This document shows positions 59,220 to 64,000 of a DNA stretch of 64,000 bases, piece after piece. Each line of letters begins with the position of its first letter. The first letter of the stretch is position 1. Under the pieces are notes generated by a model. The model saw only the letters and a list, made by a program, of their open reading frames with translations. It searched no databases and was not told the origin of the DNA. The stretch is from Sphingomonas pseudosanguinis. GTDB lineage: Bacteria > Pseudomonadota > Alphaproteobacteria > Sphingomonadales > Sphingomonadaceae. The position numbers and the translations under genes are program-made. The DNA is taken from the NCBI RefSeq assembly GCF_014196255.1, contig NZ_JACIDH010000001.1, positions 682,001-746,000 on the forward strand, in the 5' to 3' direction.

Positions 59220-61082
59220 TTATCGCCCCAGGAGGCGATCGACCGTCACCTGCGTCACCGAGTGATAGCCGGGACGCGCCTTGTCATAGATTCGCTTGGC
59301 CAGCGCCTGGCCCCACGCGCCCTGTCCCTGAAGCTGCTGGAACAGCGGCGCGACGAACTTGCGGCGCCCTTGCGAGGTCAGGAACTGCTCGGCCGACGCC
59401 TCGGCCGGCGGATAGCGGTTGGCCAGCGCCAGCTTCAGCCAGGCGAAGCGGATTTCGCTATTGCCCGTTTCGTTCCAATGGAACCGCCCGTCGAGTGCGG
59501 CGAGCCGTTCGGCCGACAGCTGGCGCGGCAGTTGGTCGAGGAAGCGGACATATTCCTGCGTCGTCACCTTGTCCGGCACCGCCGAGACCGGGCCACCCGC
59601 CGCGAAGGCCTTGGCCGCCGCGTCGATCGCGGGGAAGGCGTCGGAGCGGACATGGACGGCATTGGCGGGGATGCCGGGCTGATAGACCCATTGGTCGACA
59701 CCGATCTTCGCATCCTCGCCGGGCTTGAGCAGGTTTTTGCGCAAATCGGCCAGGAAGCCCGCACTCGTCTGCGGCTGGAAGGCATGGCGATCGAAATAGC
59801 CGCGCAAGTAAGCGTCCCAGCGCGCGCGGCCGACGACCGACTCGATCGTCCGCAGGAAGGTCGCGCCCTTGTCATAGGCGATCTGGGTCATGCCGTCGTC
59901 GGGGTCGCGGGCGGCGTTCAGGTCGAGATGCAGCTTGGTGTCGGGCGATTGCGGGCCGCCGGCTTCCTTCACGGCGTTCATCATGTCGGTCCAGGCGAGG
60001 TCGGCCTCCATGGCGGCGCGGCGCTTGCCGTACATCGACTCCATGATCCGGTTCTCGAAATAGCTGGTGAAGCCTTCGTTGAGCCAGAAATCGTCCCAGG
60101 TCGCGTTGGTGACGAGATTGCCCGACCAGCTATGCGCCAGTTCGTGCGCGATCAGGCTGACGAGACTGCGGTCGCCCGCCAAGACGGTCGGCGTCGCGAA
60201 GGTGAGGGTCGGGTTCTCCATGCCGCCGAACGGGAAGCTGGGCGGCAGGACGAGGACGTCGTAGCGACCCCAGCGATAGGGGCCGTACAGCCCCTCGGCG
60301 GCGGTCACGAATTTGTCGAGCCCGGCAAACTCCCAGGCCGATTTGTCGAGCATCGCGGGTTCGGTCCAGATGCCGGTGTTGGCGCTTAAGGACTTGAACT
60401 TCAGGTCGCCGATCGCAAGCGCGATCAAATAGGGGGCGACCGGCTTGTCCATGCGATAGCTGGCGGTGTGGCGGCCGCCCTCGCACGGCGTCTCGGCCGT
60501 CCGCTCGCCGCTCATCACGACGGTCAGCGCGCAGGGGGCGTTGACGGTGGCGTCCCAGGTCTGGCGGATGCCGGGCGAATCCTGGGTCGGAATCCAGCTG
60601 CGGTTGAGGATCGCCTCGCCCTGGCTGAACAGATAGGGCTGCTTCTTGCCCGCCGTCTGCTCGGGCGACAGCCATTGCAGCGCCTTGGCCCCCGGCGCGG
60701 AGGCATAGGCGATCTTGACGGTGCGCGCGCCGTTCAGCGTGATGGTCAGCGGTGCGCCGTGCACCTTGTCGACCGCGCCGACCGTATAGGGCAGGGGCCG
60801 GTTCTGCGCGTCGGTGACGGTGACGATGCGCAGGCCGTTATCGTCGACCACCAACTGCCTGGCGTCCGCCTTGGCATCGACCGACAGCGTCGCGACGCCT
60901 CGTACCACATGGGTGTCGAAATCGGCATAGAGGTTCAGCGAGACATGGGTGACCCGCGCCTCCAGCGGCCGGGCATAGCTGTGCACGTCGCGCGCATCGG
61001 CGCTGGTCAGGACGGGGGCGACCATGGGGGCGGAGGAAGGGGCTTGGGCGGCGAGCAGCATCGCCAGGGCGGCCAGGGACAT
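59220..61082 (-). CDS. M1 family aminopeptidase (LTA4 hydrolase-like)
   Basis: 620 aa. N-terminal signal-like stretch (LAALAMLLAAQAPSSA), substrate motif GGMEN (286-290), zinc site H313-E314-x-x-H317 with E336 in NEGFTSYFE, and a helical C-domain as in leukotriene A4 hydrolase/cold-active aminopeptidases. It is probably periplasmic, removing N-terminal residues from peptides. CGGAG precedes the ATG at 61082; the frame stays open upstream without support. Confidence 0.9.
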   Translation of the reverse strand: MSLAALAMLLAAQAPSSAPMVAPVLTSADARDVHSYARPLEARVTHVSLNLYADFDTHVVRGVATLSVDAKADARQLVVDDNGLRIVTVTDAQNRPLPYTVGAVDKVHGAPLTITLNGARTVKIAYASAPGAKALQWLSPEQTAGKKQPYLFSQGEAILNRSWIPTQDSPGIRQTWDATVNAPCALTVVMSGERTAETPCEGGRHTASYRMDKPVAPYLIALAIGDLKFKSLSANTGIWTEPAMLDKSAWEFAGLDKFVTAAEGLYGPYRWGRYDVLVLPPSFPFGGMENPTLTFATPTVLAGDRSLVSLIAHELAHSWSGNLVTNATWDDFWLNEGFTSYFENRIMESMYGKRRAAMEADLAWTDMMNAVKEAGGPQSPDTKLHLDLNAARDPDDGMTQIAYDKGATFLRTIESVVGRARWDAYLRGYFDRHAFQPQTSAGFLADLRKNLLKPGEDAKIGVDQWVYQPGIPANAVHVRSDAFPAIDAAAKAFAAGGPVSAVPDKVTTQEYVRFLDQLPRQLSAERLAALDGRFHWNETGNSEIRFAWLKLALANRYPPAEASAEQFLTSQGRRKFVAPLFQQLQGQGAWGQALAKRIYDKARPGYHSVTQVTVDRLLGR

Positions 61083-61188
61083 GGGGACTCCGAATGGGAC
61101 AGGATGATTGCACCATAGCGCGATCGTCAGGGAATGGGAGGGGCGGTGCCCTCTGGACGCGGGGCGCCGCCGCCACCAGCTAGGGGCG

Positions 61189-61596
61189 ATGGACGAGATG
61201 ACGCTGGCGGTGGTGGGGATCGACTTCCCCAATGAGGACAAGGCGCGGAGCAACCGCCGGTTCGAGTGGCTGGCCTCCGTCATCGGCGATCCGGTGACCT
61301 TGCAACCCGAGCCGCGCAACCGCCACGATCCCAATGCCATCGCGGTCTTCAGCGCGCGAGGCGTGCAGGGCGGCTATCTCTCGGCCGAACGCGCGCCGCT
61401 GGTCGGTGCGCGTATCCGTCGCGGAGAGGAGGTGCAGGCCGTCTTCCAGGGACTGGACAAGGCGGTCGCCTATATCCGGGTGCGCTTCGGCGGCGGCGCG
61501 CCGACCCTGCCCGTGTCGAAGCCGGCCCCGACCGGTCGCGGCGATGGGAATGACGATTTCTATCCCGATGCCGAGGGGCCGGACTGGGGTGCCTGA
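61189..61596 (+). CDS. stand-alone HIRAN domain protein
   Basis: 135 aa. VVGIDFPNEDKARSNRRFEW, LQPEPRNRHDPNAIAVF and GGYLSAERAPL are HIRAN landmarks. In eukaryotic HLTF this fold binds 3' DNA ends; here it is not fused to a helicase or nuclease. TAGGGGCG precedes the ATG. It is divergent from the M1 gene. Confidence 0.8.
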   Translation: MDEMTLAVVGIDFPNEDKARSNRRFEWLASVIGDPVTLQPEPRNRHDPNAIAVFSARGVQGGYLSAERAPLVGARIRRGEEVQAVFQGLDKAVAYIRVRFGGGAPTLPVSKPAPTGRGDGNDDFYPDAEGPDWGA

Positions 61597-61601
61597 GACC
61601 C

Positions 61602-61636
61602 CCAAAACAAAAGAGGGAGCCGAAACCGGCTCCCTC
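61602..61636 (-). terminator. terminator, mainly for the small minus-strand gene
   Basis: GAGGGAGCCG pairs perfectly with CGGCTCCCTC (loop AAAC). The minus strand continues TTTTGTTTT. It can also end the HIRAN transcript. Confidence 0.85.
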
Positions 61637-61687
61637 TCCACGCATCGGATGCGTTGACCTTTGGGCGGGAGGACCCGCCCGGCAAGA

Positions 61688-61924
61688 TCAGTTGCTGTCC
61701 GCGCTGTCGTCCTTGACGATCGCGACGACGCCGATGGCGACCACGCCAGCAGCGATCAGCGCGGCGAGGATGCCGCCGCCGGCCAGCTTGTTGCCCTTGG
61801 CGGTCGGAGCCGAAGCGCGAACCGACTTCGAAACCGACAGGCTGGCGGCCGGGTTGGTCGGAGCGGCAGCAACCGGAGCAGCGACGAGGGCGGTGGCGGC
61901 AACAGCAGACAGGAACTTCATCAT
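61688..61924 (-). CDS. small exported/membrane protein
   Basis: 78 aa from the first of two consecutive ATGs, with GGGAGA upstream. N-terminal signal peptide (ending PVAAA), a Ser/Ala middle, then a membrane segment (GGGILAALIAAGVVAIGVVAIV) and an acidic end. It is typical of small unclassified sphingomonad envelope proteins. An ACATTCC dyad lies 133 bp upstream. Confidence 0.7.
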   Translation of the reverse strand: MMKFLSAVAATALVAAPVAAAPTNPAASLSVSKSVRASAPTAKGNKLAGGGILAALIAAGVVAIGVVAIVKDDSADSN

Positions 61925-62056
61925 ATATAATCTCCCATGGCGAACGACCGCCAAGACGCGGCATTGTTCATCGTCCCGATAGCGCAAAAGGATCGGAGGA
62001 CAAAATTGTTCCCGCACTGCATCAATTTTTTTTCGACACTGTGGGAACCATATCGC

Positions 62057-62076
62057 ACATTCCGTATAGGGAATGT
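62057..62076. promoter_or_regulatory. ACATTCC-N6-GGAATGT dyad
   Basis: A perfect 7-bp inverted repeat in the 177-bp gap between the small membrane protein start and the lipoprotein stop. An eight-T run (62031-62038 region, minus strand A-run) lies nearby. It is a candidate operator for the small gene. Confidence 0.4.
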
Positions 62077-62101
62077 CGATTAGGGCCGTAACGGTTTTGT
62101 C

Positions 62102-62485
62102 TCAGCGGCCACCATCACGCCGCGTCAGCGCGGCGACGCAACTGGCGCGATCGATCGCGCTGCCATCGGGTTCGCGCGCGTCGATATAGGATACGCGCGG
62201 CTCGCCACCGTCCTTGGGATAGAGATAGGCGTCGAGGACGCAGAACTTGCCCTGATATTGCAGCTTGCGCGCCTGTCCCTCGCGGACATCGGCATCGGCC
62301 GCGCCGAACAGCTTGGTCAGCCCCGCCGCATCCTGGCCCAGCACCCGCTCCAGGCCGACACTGGTATAGGGCACGGGGACGGGCGCCATGCCACGCACCG
62401 GGGCGGCGGTCTGGGTGACGGTACAGCCGGCCAGCGCCATGGGGGGAAGCAGGAACAGCGCGGGTCGGCGCCAATGGGGGGTCAT
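62102..62485 (-). CDS. small lipoprotein, unknown
   Basis: 127 aa. The lipobox LAGC lies about 20 residues in. A LTKLFGAADADVREGQARKLQY segment (BamE/SmpA-like in feel) and a C-terminal Cys pair are visible. The ATG overlaps the EI24 stop (ATGA), so the two genes are coupled. Function unknown. Confidence 0.7.
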   Translation of the reverse strand: MTPHWRRPALFLLPPMALAGCTVTQTAAPVRGMAPVPVPYTSVGLERVLGQDAAGLTKLFGAADADVREGQARKLQYQGKFCVLDAYLYPKDGGEPRVSYIDAREPDGSAIDRASCVAALTRRDGGR

Positions 62486-63159
62486 GCGGGTCGCCTCCGA
62501 TGAAAGACATGCGTCGCCATGCTCGCGCCCAGAACGGGGGCCAGCAGGTTGAGCCCCGGAACCACGAACAGCACCGCGACGGCAAGCCCCAGCAGCAGGC
62601 GCCGCGGCCCGGTCGCCTTGCGCCAGCGACGCATCGCGCCCGCATCCATATGCCGCGCCGCCACCATGTCGCCCAGATCGCGCGACAACAGCCAGCCATT
62701 GACCAGCAGGAACGCCGCCGCCGTGCCGATGCCGGTGGCCAGCAGCACGATATAGAGCGGCAACAGGATCAGGTTGATCGCGATCACCCGCCCCGCCGAG
62801 CCGAGGCCCATCGCCAACCCGCGCGCCAATGGAACGGGGCGGGCGCTCGCCAGCGCCTGCGGATAATGGCGCGTCTCGACGGCGGCGACGATGTCGTCGG
62901 CGAACAGGCCGATCACCGCCATCGCCACCGCGCGAAAGGCCAGCCACAGCGTCACGATCTCGACCACCACGACCAGCGCCGCTGACCAGCCGCCGGCCTG
63001 CGCGCCCAGCCATCCCGCCAGCGCCGCGCGGACGCCCCACCACAGCGCGATGCCCGCCACGACGAAAACCGCCAGCGTCACCGCCAGCGAGCGGATCAGG
63101 ACCCGGCGGATGACGGGATCACCCAATTGCCCCAGCGACAGGAAAAAGGCGCGGATCAT
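62482..63159 (-). CDS. EI24/CysZ-like membrane protein
   Basis: 225 aa with four or five membrane segments. Matches the EI24 domain family (CysZ is the E. coli member, a sulfate permease). NLILLPLYIVLL and VPGLNLLAPVLGASMATHVFH are typical. Sulfate transport is possible but not shown; no sulfur genes are nearby. Confidence 0.85.
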   Translation of the reverse strand: MIRAFFLSLGQLGDPVIRRVLIRSLAVTLAVFVVAGIALWWGVRAALAGWLGAQAGGWSAALVVVVEIVTLWLAFRAVAMAVIGLFADDIVAAVETRHYPQALASARPVPLARGLAMGLGSAGRVIAINLILLPLYIVLLATGIGTAAAFLLVNGWLLSRDLGDMVAARHMDAGAMRRWRKATGPRRLLLGLAVAVLFVVPGLNLLAPVLGASMATHVFHRRRPA

Positions 63160-63313
63160 GGCCGCAGGGATGGCGCGGGCGAAGGGGGCAAGTCAATGCG
63201 CGCAAACGGGTTTTGCGGGGCCTGGGGCGGGTGCCGTGTCGTCGATCTTGCGCGGGGGTAGCGTGCTGACTAGGGCGGCGGGCATCACAGCTTGTTTTCC
63301 CGGAGTCCGTTAC

Positions 63314-64000
63314 TTGACCAACCCCACTTACGACGTGGTGGCGATCGGCAATGCCATCGTCGACATCCTTGCCTCCGCCGAGGATGACTTCATTGCCGAA
63401 AACGGCATGACCAAGGGCGCGATGCAGCTCGTCTTCTCGCCCGAGGAGGCCGATGCGCTGTACGCCAAGATGGGTCCCGGTCGCGAGATTTCGGGTGGCT
63501 CGGCCGCCAACACGCTGGCGGGCATCGCCGCGCTGGGCGGCAAGACCGCGTTCATCGGCCAGGTCGCCGACGACCAGCTGGGCGAAGTCTTCGCGCACGA
63601 CATCCGCGCCGCGGGCGTCCGCTTCGACACCCCGGCCCGCGCGGGCCAGCCGACCACGGCGCGCTGCATGATCTTCGTCAGCCCCGATGGCCAGCGGACG
63701 ATGAACACCTTCCTGGGCGCATCGCACTATCTGCCGGCCGAGGCGCTGGACCGGTCGCTGATCGCCGATGCGGCGTATCTGTACATCGAAGGCTATCTCT
63801 GGGACCCCGAAGAGCCGCGCGCTGCGATGCGCGCCGCCATCGAGGTCGCGCGCGAAGCGGGCCGCAAGATCGCCTTCACCGCCTCCGCCGAGTTCGTGAT
63901 CGACCGTCACCGGGCCGATTTCCTTGCGCTGATCGACGGCGGCATGATCGACGTGATCTTCGCCAACGAAACCGAGATCGTCGCGCTGACCGAGACGGCG
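63314..64000 (+). CDS. adenosine kinase/PfkB family sugar kinase (3' end outside window)
   Basis: The first 229 codons from a TTG at 63314, with CGGAG upstream. The frame is open to the last base. VVAIGNAIVDILA, the PfkB signature region GGSAANTLAGIAALGGK and FANETEIVAL are present. Alphaproteobacterial adenosine kinases look like this; a ribokinase-type substrate remains possible. The C-terminal GAGD anion-hole motif lies beyond the window. Confidence 0.88.
   Translation, partial: MTNPTYDVVAIGNAIVDILASAEDDFIAENGMTKGAMQLVFSPEEADALYAKMGPGREISGGSAANTLAGIAALGGKTAFIGQVADDQLGEVFAHDIRAAGVRFDTPARAGQPTTARCMIFVSPDGQRTMNTFLGASHYLPAEALDRSLIADAAYLYIEGYLWDPEEPRAAMRAAIEVAREAGRKIAFTASAEFVIDRHRADFLALIDGGMIDVIFANETEIVALTETA

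Overview
The window looks like chromosomal DNA of a Sphingomonas-type alphaproteobacterium (Sphingomonadales). The signs are high GC, alphaproteobacterial protein flavour throughout, an alphaproteobacterial-style LexA box before uvrA, DUF1013 (TrcR-like) and DUF1192 proteins, and several families of GC-rich intergenic palindromic repeats. The genes are mostly housekeeping. I see no rRNA, CRISPR array, insertion sequence or prophage, and one tRNA (Trp).

Layout. 0.1-4.3 kb: a small lipoprotein, then a hydroxyproline/proline-peptide utilisation cluster (FAD D-amino-acid dehydrogenase, proline-racemase-family epimerase, M24 prolidase-like peptidase) whose two control regions share a CGTATACG palindrome. 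4.3-7.7 kb: a solitary 1114-aa MmeI-like restriction-methylation enzyme whose Shine-Dalgarno lies inside a perfect 14-bp hairpin. 7.9-17.9 kb: S10-like peptidase, SOS-controlled uvrA, small envelope proteins, a SleB-like wall hydrolase and a double-length M16 protease. 17.9-23.4 kb: a minus-strand train, xseB-ispA-coaD then cyclophilin-queA-EF-hand-tgt, with 4-nt start/stop overlaps. 23.5-31.6 kb: a 7TM GGDEF protein with a 40-bp dyad upstream, clpA, DUF1192, quinone reductase and a TrcR-like regulator.

31.8-49.7 kb: tRNA-Trp, the str operon (rpsL-rpsG-fusA-tuf) and the S10-spc ribosomal cluster (rpsJ to rplO, secY, adk). Several strong hairpins with T-tracts sit between its genes (after rpsG, tuf, rpsJ, rpsQ, rpmD, rplO and adk), so it may be transcribed in segments or attenuated. 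The usual rpsM-rpsK-rpoA-rplQ tail is not found after adk. S12 carries Arg rather than Lys at position 88, a residue linked to streptomycin resistance in other bacteria.

49.9-64 kb: a XerC-type recombinase, DedA, lepB-rnc, era, queG, an ABC-2 exporter pair, a Tat/lipoprotein MsrB, a CHAP amidase, an M1 aminopeptidase, a HIRAN protein, small envelope proteins, an EI24 protein, and the 5' part of a PfkB/adenosine-kinase gene cut by the window end. The three late queuosine enzymes (tgt, queA, queG) are all present. Three repeat families decorate most gaps: eight copies of a GTTCAGCCTGAGCGAAGTCG-type inverted pair, four copies of a CCTCCCC-type stem pair plus one related pair, and one perfect 29-bp inverted repeat.
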